27,631 nucleotides of DNA, taken from assembly GCA_021802745.1 (NCBI GenBank), contig JAJZRK010000009.1:1-27631 (forward strand), read 5' to 3'. The DNA is from a bacterium. GTDB taxonomy: Bacteria; Gemmatimonadota; Gemmatimonadetes; Gemmatimonadales; Gemmatimonadaceae. A program made the translations under genes and the position numbers. Under the pieces are notes generated by a model. The model saw nothing but the letters and a program-made list of their open reading frames with translations. It made no database searches and had not been told where the DNA came from. Positions within the stretch are counted from its first letter, which is position 1, and every line of letters begins with the position of its first letter. Below, one piece after another: positions 13,983 through 23,739 of the stretch.

Positions 13983-15122
13983 ATGCGAACATACGATCTG
14001 TTGACCCTGACCGCGGTGACGCTGGCCGCGATGGCATGCGGCACACCGGACATCGCCGCCGAGAAGCCGGCGACGGCCGTGCCCGATGTCGTGCAGCTTG
14101 ACTCGGCGCAGTTGGCCGCGGCTGGCGTGGTCGTCGGCACCGTCGGTGCGTTGCCGGCTGACACCATCTACCTCACGGGGACAGTCACGTTCGACGCCGC
14201 CCGCGTGAGTCACGTGACCTCGCGCATCCAAGGGCGCATCCGGCGCGTCTACGCCGACATCGGCAGGCGCGTCGCGCGCGGCGACACGTTGGCCGTGCTG
14301 GACAGCCCGGAATTGGGTGCGGCACAAGCGCGCTGGACGCAGGCGCGCGTCTCGCGCGACGTGGCGCGACGCAACTTCGACCGCACAGAACGGTTGTATC
14401 GCGACGGCATCGTCTCTGAACGGCGTCGACTGGAAGCAGAAGCGGGGTTGCGTGAACAGGACGCCGGCCTGACGGCGGCACTGCAAACGCTTTCGGCGCT
14501 GGGCGCGACGCCCGACACCGCCGGCTCCGGACTCTTTGTGATCCGCGCCCCCCTCGACGGCGAAGTGGTCGAGAAGCATGCCACCGAAGGCGAGGTCGTG
14601 GGCCCCGAAGCCGGCCTGTTCGTCGTCGGCGAACTGAATCGGGTCTGGTTGCTGCTCGATCTGTACGAGACGGACCTGCGGCGCGTCCGCGCTGGGGTGC
14701 CTGTGCGCGTGCTCGCCGACGCCTATCCGCAGACGCCCTTCTTCGCGCGCGTCGGTCTCGTGAGTTCGGTCATCGACACCGTTTCGCGCACGGTGAAGGT
14801 GCGGGCGGAGATCCCGAATCGTGATCACCTGCTCAAGCCAGGGATGTTCGCGCGCGCCGGTTTGGCGCTCGAGGCGCCAGCGCGGCTACCGAGCGTCCCG
14901 CATGCAGCCGTGCAGTCCATCGCGGGACGTGACGTCGTGTTTGTCCCGGCGGGCGCCGGCCGCTTCCGCGCGAAGCCCGTGCGTCTTGGTCCCCCGCGCG
15001 CCGGCGGTTGGCTGGAAGTTCGCGACGGGATCAGCATCGGCGACTCGATTGTGCAGGCGGGGGCCTTTGCGCTCAAAGCCACGCTGTTGCGCTCGGCCGC
15101 CGGCGAGGGTGCGGGCCAATGA
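13983..15122 (+). CDS. RND efflux adaptor (membrane fusion protein), CzcB/CusB family
   Basis: This 379-residue periplasmic adaptor has an N-terminal lipobox LAAMAC, so it is probably an inner-membrane lipoprotein. The order of parts is standard: beta-barrel entry ITLTGT-like strand (IYLTGTVTFDAARVSHV), lipoyl half GRIRRVYADIGRRVARGDTLAVLDS, helical hairpin with ARRNFDRTERLYRDGIVS, second lipoyl half APLDGEVVEKHATEGEVV, and membrane-proximal segment RTVKVRAEIPNRDHLLKPGMF. The gene starts one base after the TolC-family stop and overlaps the RND pump by ATGA. It links the pump at 15119 to the outer-membrane channel. The metal is not readable from the adaptor itself. Confidence 0.9.
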   Translation: MRTYDLLTLTAVTLAAMACGTPDIAAEKPATAVPDVVQLDSAQLAAAGVVVGTVGALPADTIYLTGTVTFDAARVSHVTSRIQGRIRRVYADIGRRVARGDTLAVLDSPELGAAQARWTQARVSRDVARRNFDRTERLYRDGIVSERRRLEAEAGLREQDAGLTAALQTLSALGATPDTAGSGLFVIRAPLDGEVVEKHATEGEVVGPEAGLFVVGELNRVWLLLDLYETDLRRVRAGVPVRVLADAYPQTPFFARVGLVSSVIDTVSRTVKVRAEIPNRDHLLKPGMFARAGLALEAPARLPSVPHAAVQSIAGRDVVFVPAGAGRFRAKPVRLGPPRAGGWLEVRDGISIGDSIVQAGAFALKATLLRSAAGEGAGQ

Positions 15123-18100
15123 TCCGCCGCATCGTGGACTGGGCCCTTGGTCAACGGTTGCTCGTCATCGTAGGCACGCTGGGCGTACTCGGCGGTGGCT
15201 ACGCGGCCATGCGACGGCTCCCGGTGGACGCCTTCCCCGACGTCTCTCCCGTGCTCGTGCAGGTCACTACGGAGTCGCCCGGCCTCGCGCCCCAGGAGGT
15301 CGAGGCGCTGGTCACCAGCCCGGTGGAGGTGGCGATGAACGGCCTCCCCGGCGTCTCGCGGGTGCAGTCGATCTCGGCGTTCGGTTTGTCGCAGGTCAGC
15401 GTCTATTTTCGCGATGACGTGGACATCTACTTCGCGCGCCAGTTGGTCTTTGAGCGCGTGCAGTCCGCGCGCAGCGCCATTCCTCCCGGTCTTGGTGAAC
15501 CCGCGCTCGGACCAATCACGACCGGGCTGGGGCAGGTCTATCAGTATCTGGTCACGGGCAAGGGCATCTCGACCGATTCGCTCCGCACGCTGCAGGACTG
15601 GATCGTGAAGTACCGGCTGCGCACGGTGGCGGGGGTCACCGACGTGCTGTCGTTTGGCGGCAACGTCAAGCAGTTCCAGGTACGCCTCGACCCGGGCAAG
15701 CTCATTCAGTATGGCGTCACGCTGCCGCAGGTCATCGCGGCGCTCGAGCGTAACAACTCGAACGCCGGTGGCAGTTACATCGTAGTCGGCGCCGAAGAGT
15801 ACCTGGTGCGCGGCATCGGCTTGGTGCGCACGCTGGAAGACATCGGCAACGTGATTGCGGCGGAACGGGAGGCGACGCCGATCTACGTGCGCAATCTGGG
15901 CACGGTCGCCTTCGGCGCGGAGATCCGGCGCGGCGCCGTGACAGTGAATGGCGATGGTGAGCGCGTGGCCGGCATCGTGCTCAAACGCATCTTCGAGAAT
16001 ACGTCGGCAGTCATCGCCAGCGTCCGCGCCGAGGTGGCCGCGATCAACCAGTCGCTTCCGGAGAACATCCGCGTCGTGCCGTTCTACGATCAGGCGGACC
16101 TGGTGGAGCGGGCGGTCGCGACGGTACGCGACGCGCTGCTCGAAGGCGGCGTGCTGATTGTGCTCGTGCTGCTCCTGTTTCTGGGCAACATCCGCAGCGC
16201 CGCCATCGTCACGGCCATGCTGCCGGTGTCTGCGCTGCTGGCCTTCATCCTCATGAACGCCGCCGGGATGTCGGCCAACCTGATGTCGCTCGGGGGCCTC
16301 GCAATCGGCATTGGCATGCTGGTGGATGGCGGCGTCGTCATGGTGGAGAACATCTATCGCCACCTCTGGGAGGACCGCGGGTCCGACACGCCGCGGTTGG
16401 TGGTTATTCGACGAGCCGCCCACGAAGTGGCTCGTCCCATCGTGTTCGCCATTGCGATCATCATCCTCGTCTTCCTGCCACTCTTCACGCTGGAGGGCGT
16501 CGAGGGCAAGCTGTTCAAGCCGATGGCGCTGTCCATCACCTTCGCGATGGTCGGCTCGTTGGTCTTCTCGCTGACCCTCGTTCCCGTGCTGTGCGCCGCG
16601 GGGCTGCGCGTCGGGGCCGAGGAGGAGACCCGCGTCGTGCACTGGATCAAGTCGCGTTACGAGCCGCTCCTGCGATGGGCACTGGCGCACGGGCGGACGG
16701 TGGTGATCACCGCCGTGACCGCGCTGGGGCTCAGCCTGGCACTGGTCCCGTTCCTCGGTACGGAGTTCGTCCCACCGCTCGAAGAGGGCTCCATTCTCTA
16801 TCGGGCCACGCTCGTGCCGAGCGCCGGCCTCGATGAGGCCATCCGCGTCGCCACGCAGCTCGAACGGATCGCGAAGGAGTTCCCGGAGGTGGTGGACGTG
16901 GTCTCGAAGATCGGCCGGGCGGAACTTGGCGGCGATCCCGAACCCGTCAACAACGTTGAAGCGACGGTGACGCTGCGCCCGCTCGCCTCGATGCCCGTGA
17001 AACGCTCAAAGGCGGACCTGGTGGACGCCATGCGCCGTCGCATGGCGGAGATTCCGGGGATCGACCTCAACTTCTCGCAGCCCATCGCGACGCGAGTGGA
17101 TGAACTGATTTCCGGCGTGCGCGCGCAACTGGCGATCAAGGTGTTCGGGGACAACCTCGATTCGCTGTCGCGCATCGCCGGCGATGTCGAGCGCGTCATC
17201 CAGCCGATGCGCGGCGCCAAGGACGTGCAAACCGAACAGGTGCTGGGGCAGCCGCAACTCCTGGTGCACATTGACCGCACGGCCGTCGCCCGACTCGGGC
17301 TGAACGTCGAGGACGTGCAGGACGTCATTCGCACCGCCATCGGCGGCGGCAGCGCCGGCCAGGTGTTCGAGGGCCAGCGTCGCTTCGACATTGCCGTGCG
17401 CTACGCCGAGCCGTTCCGTGCCACCGCGCAAGACATTGCACGGGCGCAGGTCGCGACACCGGAGGGCGCACGGGTCCCGCTGAGTCAGGTGGCGGTCATC
17501 GAGGAGGTCGTCGGTCCGAAGCAGATCAGCCGGGAATCCAACCAACGCCGCATCGTGATCCAGGCCAACGTGGAGGGGCGCGACCTCGGCGGCTTCGTGG
17601 CGGAAGCCCAGCAGTCCGTGGGGCGCACGGTGCGATTGCCGGCCGGATACTACATCACGTGGGGCGGCCAGTTCGAGAACCAGCGCCGAGCGATGGCCCG
17701 ACTGGCCATCATCGTACCCGTGACCATCGGCTTGATCTTCCTGCTGCTGTTCGGGTCATTCAACTCCGTCCGACAGGCCGGGCTCATCATCCTCAATGTC
17801 CCCTTCGCGCTCATCGGCGGCATTGTGGCGCTGTTCGTCACGGGACAGTACCTCAGCGTGCCCGCGTCGGTGGGGTTCATCGCCCTGTTTGGCGTCGCCG
17901 TGCTGAACGGCGTGGTCCTGGTCACATACATCAATCAAGTGCGCGCGGAGGGTCTGCCGCTCCACGAAGCCGTGGTCCGCGGCACCTTGCTCCGGTTGCG
18001 CCCGGTGCTGATGACGGCGCTCGTGGCCAGTCTCGGCCTCGTGCCGCTCCTGCTCGCGTCGGGAGCCGGATCGGAAATCCAGCGCCCGCTGGCCACGGTG

Positions 18101-18205
18101 GTGGTCGGTGGGCTCATCACGTCTACCCTACTCACGCTGCTGGTACTGCCGCTGCTCTATGTCGTATTCGAGCGGTCGCACGCCGCACCAGTGGAGGCAT
18201 CATGA
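15119..18205 (+). CDS. CzcA/CusA-family heavy-metal RND pump (non-DFG signature)
   Basis: This 1028-residue proton-driven inner-membrane pump of the HME-RND family starts at the ATG that overlaps the adaptor stop. The N-terminus IRRIVDWALGQRLLVIV, PVDAFPDVSPVLVQV, and the TM segment GIGMLVDGGVVMVENIYRHL (Asp403) are diagnostic. In this segment AIGIGMLVD replaces the IDFGxxVDG of the Zn/Co/Cd CzcA class, so the pump belongs to another HME subgroup, nearer the Cu/Ag or uncharacterised types. It contrasts with the DFG-bearing pump at 20524-23727. The two large periplasmic loops and twelve TMs are complete. Its last codons overlap the PII-like gene by ATGA. The metal is unassigned. Confidence 0.92.
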   Translation: MIRRIVDWALGQRLLVIVGTLGVLGGGYAAMRRLPVDAFPDVSPVLVQVTTESPGLAPQEVEALVTSPVEVAMNGLPGVSRVQSISAFGLSQVSVYFRDDVDIYFARQLVFERVQSARSAIPPGLGEPALGPITTGLGQVYQYLVTGKGISTDSLRTLQDWIVKYRLRTVAGVTDVLSFGGNVKQFQVRLDPGKLIQYGVTLPQVIAALERNNSNAGGSYIVVGAEEYLVRGIGLVRTLEDIGNVIAAEREATPIYVRNLGTVAFGAEIRRGAVTVNGDGERVAGIVLKRIFENTSAVIASVRAEVAAINQSLPENIRVVPFYDQADLVERAVATVRDALLEGGVLIVLVLLLFLGNIRSAAIVTAMLPVSALLAFILMNAAGMSANLMSLGGLAIGIGMLVDGGVVMVENIYRHLWEDRGSDTPRLVVIRRAAHEVARPIVFAIAIIILVFLPLFTLEGVEGKLFKPMALSITFAMVGSLVFSLTLVPVLCAAGLRVGAEEETRVVHWIKSRYEPLLRWALAHGRTVVITAVTALGLSLALVPFLGTEFVPPLEEGSILYRATLVPSAGLDEAIRVATQLERIAKEFPEVVDVVSKIGRAELGGDPEPVNNVEATVTLRPLASMPVKRSKADLVDAMRRRMAEIPGIDLNFSQPIATRVDELISGVRAQLAIKVFGDNLDSLSRIAGDVERVIQPMRGAKDVQTEQVLGQPQLLVHIDRTAVARLGLNVEDVQDVIRTAIGGGSAGQVFEGQRRFDIAVRYAEPFRATAQDIARAQVATPEGARVPLSQVAVIEEVVGPKQISRESNQRRIVIQANVEGRDLGGFVAEAQQSVGRTVRLPAGYYITWGGQFENQRRAMARLAIIVPVTIGLIFLLLFGSFNSVRQAGLIILNVPFALIGGIVALFVTGQYLSVPASVGFIALFGVAVLNGVVLVTYINQVRAEGLPLHEAVVRGTLLRLRPVLMTALVASLGLVPLLLASGAGSEIQRPLATVVVGGLITSTLLTLLVLPLLYVVFERSHAAPVEAS

Positions 18206-18546
18206 AGCTCATCGTCGCCATCGTTCGTCCGTTCAAGCTGACCGCCCTCGTGGACGCCATCGGCCCGGAAGCTGGTTTCCCGGGCATGACGGTTATGGAA
18301 TGCCGGGGTTTCGGGCGGGAGAAATCGGCCCCGCACATTCATACCGCCGAGGAGGATCTCCACGACTTCGCCGAGGGCGTCGCCGTCGTGGTGGCGACAC
18401 CGGACGACGATGTGGAGCGGGTGCAAGAGACCATCCGGCGCGTGGCCCACACCGGGCGGCCGGGCGACGGCAAGCTGTTCGTGCTCCCGCTGGAGGACGC
18501 CGTGCGCATCGCGACCGGCGAGCGCCTCGACGCGGCCCTGCGATGA
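18202..18546 (+). CDS. PII-like protein (PII-NG type) in metal-efflux operon
   Basis: This 114-residue cytosolic protein is of the GlnB/PII superfamily. It opens MKLIVAIVRPFKL and keeps GMTVMECRGFGRE, the B-loop TGRPGDGK (84-91) and the C-loop RIATGE, so nucleotide binding is likely retained. The T-loop is divergent: PHIHTAEEDLHDF carries His45, His47 and His54 and lacks Tyr51, the uridylylation site. This matches the group called PII-NG, which is known from heavy-metal efflux operons. It overlaps the RND gene upstream and the ATPase downstream (ATGA at both), so it is translated with both pumps and may regulate or sense for them. The His-bearing loop suggests a metal ligand. Confidence 0.85.
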   Translation: MKLIVAIVRPFKLTALVDAIGPEAGFPGMTVMECRGFGREKSAPHIHTAEEDLHDFAEGVAVVVATPDDDVERVQETIRRVAHTGRPGDGKLFVLPLEDAVRIATGERLDAALR

Positions 18547-20507
18547 GCGGCGCGACACGACCATCGCCGTGGCGGACGCCATTCGCCGCGCGCACCTACG
18601 CCGCGGGCGTCCTGCTCACCCTCGGCGGCGTCGTGAGCCTCGTCGTGGGGGCCGCGGATCAAGCCGGCTGGCTGGCGATCCGTCTCGACACCGCCGGCAT
18701 CCTCTACTCGCTGGCCTCGCTCGTTGGGGGGAGCAACTTCTTCGCCGCCGGGATTCGCGCGGCGCGCACGCTCCGCCTCGACATGAACTTCCTGATGTCG
18801 GTGGCCATTGTCGGGGCGATCCTGATTGGCGAGCCGTTCGAGGCGGCATCACTCGCGGTGCTGTTCTCGCTGGCGGAGCTGCTGGAGCGGTATGCCGTGG
18901 ATCGTGGTCGGCGCGCGGTGGCGCGCCTCGTTGAGCTCGCCCCAGAGCAGGCCGACCGCTTCCTCGCGGATGGGACACTGCAGCGCGTCAGCGTGTCGGA
19001 ATTGCGCGTCGGCGATCGGGTGCGCATTCGGCCAGGCGACCGGATTCCGGCGGACGGCACCGTCGCGTGGGGCCGCACGGCGGTGAACGAGGCCACCATC
19101 ACCGGCGAGTCGGTGCCGCGCACGAAGGGCGAGGGCGATCCCGTCTTCGCTGGCACAATGAACACCGACGGTGCGATTGACATTGAAGTGACGGCTGATG
19201 CTGCCCATTCGACGCTTGCGCGCATCATCCAGTTGGTCCGTGCGGCGGAAGGTCGGCGGGCCCCCATTGAACAGTTTGTTGCGCGGTTCGCTCGCGTCTA
19301 TACACCCGTCGTCACCGCGAGCGCGATCCTCCTCATGACCGTGCCGACCCTCGTGTTCGGCGCCGACAGCCTGGAGTGGTTTGTGCGCGGCCTGACGCTG
19401 CTGGTGATTGCCTGTCCCTGTGCGCTGGTCATCGCCACGCCGGTGACCGTGGTCAGCGCGCTGACCAGCGCCGCGCGCCACGGCGTGCTCATCAAGGGCG
19501 GAGAGCACCTCGAACGGCTCGGTGGCGTGCGCGCGCTCGCCGTGGACAAGACGGGAACGCTCACCACCGGACAACTGCGTGTGCAGGCCATTCGCGTGGC
19601 CGACGGAACCGACGAAGCGGAATTGCTGCGACGTCTGGCTGCAGTGGAGGCCCGCTCGGAACACCCGATCGCCCGTGCCATCGTCCGATACGCCGAGGAG
19701 CGCGGCCTTACGCCGCACGCGGGCGTCGTGGATGCATTCGAAGCGACGCCGGGGCGTGGGGTGCGAGCATCCGTCGGCGGCCGAGTGCTCTGGGTCGGAA
19801 CGGAGGACTTCGTCGGGGCGGCGATGACGACGGAGCCGGCGTCGAATGGCGCCACGGAAGTCGCCGTGCGCACCGAGGACGGTCTCCGCGCACTCGTGCA
19901 GATCGGCGACGAAGTGCGCACGAATGCGCTGGCGGTCGTGGCGCACCTGCGTCGGCTCGGGATCAAGCCGATCGTGATGCTTACCGGCGACGCCGCCGGA
20001 CCGGCCGAGCGCGTACGTCTCGCGACAGGAGCGGACGAAGTGGCCGCCCGCCTGCTCCCCGCGGACAAGGTCGCCGCCGTCGAGCGGCTCCGAGCGCGCT
20101 ATGGCACCGTGGCGATGCTCGGCGACGGCGTCAACGACGCGCCGGCGCTTGCCACCGCGTCGGTCGGGATCGCCATGGGAGCCGCCGGCTCGCCCGCGAC
20201 CATCGAGACCGCGGATGTGGCCCTGATGGCCGACGACCTCTCGCGTCTTCCTTACGCCATCGCGCTCGCGCGCCGCGCGCGTCATGTCATTCGTACCAAC
20301 ATCGGGGTCGCCATCGGCCTGAAAGCGGTGCTTGGCGTGGGCGCGGTGGCTGGTGTCGTGAGCCTGGCGGTGGCGGTGCTCGTCGGTGACCTTGGCGCGT
20401 CGCTCGCCGTGACGCTCTCGGCGCTGCGGCTGGCAGCGTTCGACCTCGCGCCGGATGCGGCGACGGACCGCGCGTCGGGTCCGGTCTCCGGCGATGCGCG
20501 CCGATGA
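18543..20507 (+). CDS. zntA: P1B-2-type Zn/Cd/Pb-exporting ATPase
   Basis: This 654-residue inner-membrane ATPase exports divalent metal to the periplasm. It has no N-terminal HMA domain and only a short, His-poor N-terminus. Key elements: actuator TGES, the transmembrane CPC in IACPCALVIATPVTV (Cys291, Cys293), DKTGTLT (Asp335), SEHPIARAI, LTGD and GDGVNDAPAL. The final membrane region has NIGVAIGLKAVLGV and VLVGDLGASLAVTLSALRL, giving the conserved Asn, Lys and Asp-x-Gly of the ZntA/CadA class. The start overlaps the PII-like gene by ATGA. The P1B-2 class is well supported and the order of preference among Zn, Cd and Pb is not. It ends 16 bp from the convergent czcA gene. Confidence 0.92.
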   Translation: MSGATRPSPWRTPFAARTYAAGVLLTLGGVVSLVVGAADQAGWLAIRLDTAGILYSLASLVGGSNFFAAGIRAARTLRLDMNFLMSVAIVGAILIGEPFEAASLAVLFSLAELLERYAVDRGRRAVARLVELAPEQADRFLADGTLQRVSVSELRVGDRVRIRPGDRIPADGTVAWGRTAVNEATITGESVPRTKGEGDPVFAGTMNTDGAIDIEVTADAAHSTLARIIQLVRAAEGRRAPIEQFVARFARVYTPVVTASAILLMTVPTLVFGADSLEWFVRGLTLLVIACPCALVIATPVTVVSALTSAARHGVLIKGGEHLERLGGVRALAVDKTGTLTTGQLRVQAIRVADGTDEAELLRRLAAVEARSEHPIARAIVRYAEERGLTPHAGVVDAFEATPGRGVRASVGGRVLWVGTEDFVGAAMTTEPASNGATEVAVRTEDGLRALVQIGDEVRTNALAVVAHLRRLGIKPIVMLTGDAAGPAERVRLATGADEVAARLLPADKVAAVERLRARYGTVAMLGDGVNDAPALATASVGIAMGAAGSPATIETADVALMADDLSRLPYAIALARRARHVIRTNIGVAIGLKAVLGVGAVAGVVSLAVAVLVGDLGASLAVTLSALRLAAFDLAPDAATDRASGPVSGDARR

Positions 20508-20523
20508 TGGGGCAGCACGGCGC

Positions 20524-23500
20524 TCAAGCGTCCGACCCGCGCGCCGCGGTACCGTCGAGCCGAGTCCGCCGGTCGAGCCACACGTAGAGCGTCGGCAACG
20601 CCAGCAGCGTAAGGAGGGTCGAGGTGACAAGGCCGCCGATCACCACCGTCGCCAGCGGTCGCTGCACCTCCGCGCCAACGCCATGTGAGAGTGCCACGGG
20701 AATGAAACCGATGGACGCCACGAGCGCCGTCATCAGCACGGGTCGCAGCCTGGCACGTGCGCCGTCCCGGGCCGCGGCGCTGGCGCTCGCGCCGTTTGCG
20801 CGCAGTCGCTGCACCGTGGAGAGCAGCACCAGGCCGTTCAACACGGCCACGCCGAAGAGGGCAATGAATCCGACGGCCGCCGAGATGCTCAGGTGCAGGC
20901 CGCGGGCCCAGAGGGCGAAGACACCTCCGACCGCGGCGAAGGGCAAGTTGACGAGCACGAGTCCGGCGAGGGGCCAACTGCGCAACGATGCGTAGAGCAG
21001 CAACGCGATCAGCGCGACAGCGATGGGAAGGACCACGCGCAGACGCGCCATCGCGCGCTGCTGGTTCTCGAACTGCCCCCCATAGGTCAGGAAGACACCC
21101 GACGGAATCCGCACGCGCTGTCCGATCTGCCGCTGAACCTCTCCGACGTAGCTGCCAAGGTCGCGCCCGCGGACGTTGGCTTGGACCACGATCAACCGTT
21201 GCGCGCGTTCCCGACTGATCTGTACGGGCCCCGTAGCCATCCGGATGTCCGCCAACTCCGCAAGCGCCACGCGCGCACCGCTCGCGCTCCGCAGCGTGAT
21301 GCCGCCGAGTCCTGCCGGCGTATTTCGGTACTCCGTGGGAAGCAGCACCACCGCCGGAAGCGCGTAGGTGCCCTCGCTGCCGTCCGTGACGGACGCGACC
21401 GGCAGGCCGCCCACGGCCACCGCGAGGACCTGACGGACTTCCTCCACCGGAATTCCGTGGCGCGCCAGCGCCGCGCGGTCCATGCGGACTTCCAGGTAGC
21501 TCTGTCCCGTCGTTGCCTCCACGAACACCTCGGCCGTGCCAGGGACATTGCGGATTGCGGCCGCCACGGCATTCGCCGTGGCGAGGTTGACCGCGGGGTC
21601 GTCCCCGAAAACCTTCACCGCCAGATCGCTGCGCACGCCAGAGATGAGCTCATCAAGGCGCATCTTCACTGGCTGCGTGAACCCGAACGCGGCGCCCGGC
21701 ACTTGATCGTTGAGTCGGCGCTCCAACTCCTCGACCAGGTCACCCTTGGTGAGTCCGGCGCGCCACTGCGCCCTCGGTTTCAGCATGACGAAGACGTCGC
21801 TCTGGTTCATCCCCATGGGATCGCTCCCAACCTCAGCGCGCCCCATGCGACTGACCACCGTAAGCACCTCCGGCGTTTGCAGCACGACCCGTTCGATCTC
21901 CCGATGCATCTCGCCCGCGAAGGACAGCGAGATGCCTGGATCCTTGGTGGCCTGCAGCAGGATCGAACCCTCGTCCAGCTCCGGCAGGAACTCCGTCCCG
22001 AGCCGCGGGATCAGCAGGAGGCTCGCGCCCCACAGCGCCATCGCCACGCCGGCTACCAGCGCGGGGCGACGCAAGGTGGCGCCGAGCATGCGCGCATAGC
22101 GCTGGTCGAGCCAGCGCGTGAGACCGCTCGAGTAGCGCGCTTCGCGTGCGCCGCGTGGGAAGAACCAGCTGGCGAACGCCGGCACTGCGAGCAGCGCGAG
22201 TAACAGGCTGCCGAGGAGGGCGATGGTGACAGTGATCGCCATCGGGCGGAACATGCGTCCCTCAAGCCCCTCGAGCGCCATCACCGGGACGTACACCAGC
22301 ATGATGATGAGAACGCCGAACACGATCGGCCGCCCCACTTCTCGTGCTGCAGCGCCGATGCGTCTCGCGGCGTCGGCCCGATCCAGCATACCGCTCTGGA
22401 CGGTCGTGTCCGTGTCCTCGGGCGCACCCTCCGGCGCACCCCCTGGCGCGCCCGGATGTTCGTGCAGCCGCCTCACGATGTTCTCGACCATCACCACGGC
22501 CCCGTCCACGATCATGCCAAAGTCAATTGCGCCAAGGCTCATCAGGTTCGCCGACAGGCCGAGCCAACGCATGCCGAGAAACGCGCACAACAGCGACAGC
22601 GGAATGGTGCCGGCGACGAGCAGCGCGGCCCGCAGATTGCCAAGAAAGACCAGAAGAATGGCGATGACGAGAAAGCCGCCGGCGAGGAGATTGTGCTCGA
22701 CGGTCGCCAGCGTGCCCTCCACGAGGTCGGTCTGGTCGTAGTAGGACGCGAGCACAATGCCCGGCGGGAGCGACCGGTTGATGTCCTCGACGCGCGCGCG
22801 CACCCGGTGCACCACATCTCGCCCATTCGACCCGCGCAGCATCATGACAATGCCGCTCATGACTTCACCGCGCGCATCGCGGGATACCGCACCCTGGCGA
22901 ACTTCCGGTCCATAGCGGACTTCCGCGACGTCACCGACGAGCACCGGCACACCGCCCCGCGACCGGATCACCGATCGTCGGATGTCTGCCAGGCTCGACG
23001 CCTGGCCGAGGCCGCGCAGGATGTACTGCTCGTTTCCGTGTTCGAGATACGCCCCGGCCGGCAGCGGGCTGTTTGCCGCCACCGCTGCCACGACATCACC
23101 GATTGCTAGCCCATACGCAGCGAGCTGCGTCGGTGACACCACTACCTGCACCTGGCGCACGAAACCGCCGAAGGTATTGACCTCCACGACGCCAGCGACG
23201 CTCCGCAGTTGCGGTCGGACAATTCGGTCGTGCAGCGTGCGCAGTACCATGAGCGCGCTGTCGCTCCGCCCGGCGGCGCCGTGCAGTGTGTCCTCGAGCG
23301 TGTACAGGTAGATCTCGCTGGTCGCACCCGCGAGCGGGCCGAGCGTCGCCTCGGCGCCCGTCGGCAATTGGTCGCGAATCCCCTGCAGGCGTTCATTGAC
23401 AAGGGTCCGGGCGCGGAAGATGTCGGTGCCGTCGGCGAAGACGACCGTGACCTGGGAGAAGCCGTACTTCGAGACGGAACGCACCTGCTCGACGGCCTCG

Positions 23501-23727
23501 GTGCCACTGACCGCGACTTCCACCGGATAGGTGACCAGACGCTCGATCTCGACCGGCGAGAGCCCAGGGGCCTCCACGAGCACCGTCACCTGCACGTTCG
23601 TGAGATCCGGAAACGCGTCCACGCGCAGCGTTCTGACGGCCCAACCGCCAGCACCGATCAGGCCGAGCACCCCGAGCAGAACGACGACGCGGGCACGCGA
23701 GGCCCACTGAATGACGTAGTCAATCAT
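20524..23727 (-). CDS. czcA: CzcA-type heavy-metal RND pump
   Basis: This 1067-residue HME-RND pump has the signature GAIDFGMIVDGAVVMVENI (DFG Asp at about residue 402), typical of the Zn/Co/Cd (CzcA) class and its Ni/Co relatives. It has all twelve TMs and both periplasmic loops. The cytoplasmic stretch after VENIVRRLHEH contains a low-complexity insert, GAPGGAPEGAPEDTD, absent from the other RND protein in the window. Its ATG at 23727 lies 12 bases after the czcB stop. It is the last gene of the czcCBA operon and meets the P1B-2 ATPase tail to tail, with no obvious terminator between them. It should export divalent cations from the periplasm. Confidence 0.92.
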   Translation of the reverse strand: MIDYVIQWASRARVVVLLGVLGLIGAGGWAVRTLRVDAFPDLTNVQVTVLVEAPGLSPVEIERLVTYPVEVAVSGTEAVEQVRSVSKYGFSQVTVVFADGTDIFRARTLVNERLQGIRDQLPTGAEATLGPLAGATSEIYLYTLEDTLHGAAGRSDSALMVLRTLHDRIVRPQLRSVAGVVEVNTFGGFVRQVQVVVSPTQLAAYGLAIGDVVAAVAANSPLPAGAYLEHGNEQYILRGLGQASSLADIRRSVIRSRGGVPVLVGDVAEVRYGPEVRQGAVSRDARGEVMSGIVMMLRGSNGRDVVHRVRARVEDINRSLPPGIVLASYYDQTDLVEGTLATVEHNLLAGGFLVIAILLVFLGNLRAALLVAGTIPLSLLCAFLGMRWLGLSANLMSLGAIDFGMIVDGAVVMVENIVRRLHEHPGAPGGAPEGAPEDTDTTVQSGMLDRADAARRIGAAAREVGRPIVFGVLIIMLVYVPVMALEGLEGRMFRPMAITVTIALLGSLLLALLAVPAFASWFFPRGAREARYSSGLTRWLDQRYARMLGATLRRPALVAGVAMALWGASLLLIPRLGTEFLPELDEGSILLQATKDPGISLSFAGEMHREIERVVLQTPEVLTVVSRMGRAEVGSDPMGMNQSDVFVMLKPRAQWRAGLTKGDLVEELERRLNDQVPGAAFGFTQPVKMRLDELISGVRSDLAVKVFGDDPAVNLATANAVAAAIRNVPGTAEVFVEATTGQSYLEVRMDRAALARHGIPVEEVRQVLAVAVGGLPVASVTDGSEGTYALPAVVLLPTEYRNTPAGLGGITLRSASGARVALAELADIRMATGPVQISRERAQRLIVVQANVRGRDLGSYVGEVQRQIGQRVRIPSGVFLTYGGQFENQQRAMARLRVVLPIAVALIALLLYASLRSWPLAGLVLVNLPFAAVGGVFALWARGLHLSISAAVGFIALFGVAVLNGLVLLSTVQRLRANGASASAAARDGARARLRPVLMTALVASIGFIPVALSHGVGAEVQRPLATVVIGGLVTSTLLTLLALPTLYVWLDRRTRLDGTAARGSDA
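22421..22458 (-). repeat. GAP-repeat insert within czcA
   Basis: Three near-copies of GGCGCACC(C/T) spaced by 12 bases encode GAPGGAPEGAP in the cytoplasmic loop after the DFG-bearing TM of CzcA. It is an in-frame low-complexity insertion. Confidence 0.6.
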
Positions 23728-23739
23728 GCGCGGGTCGCC

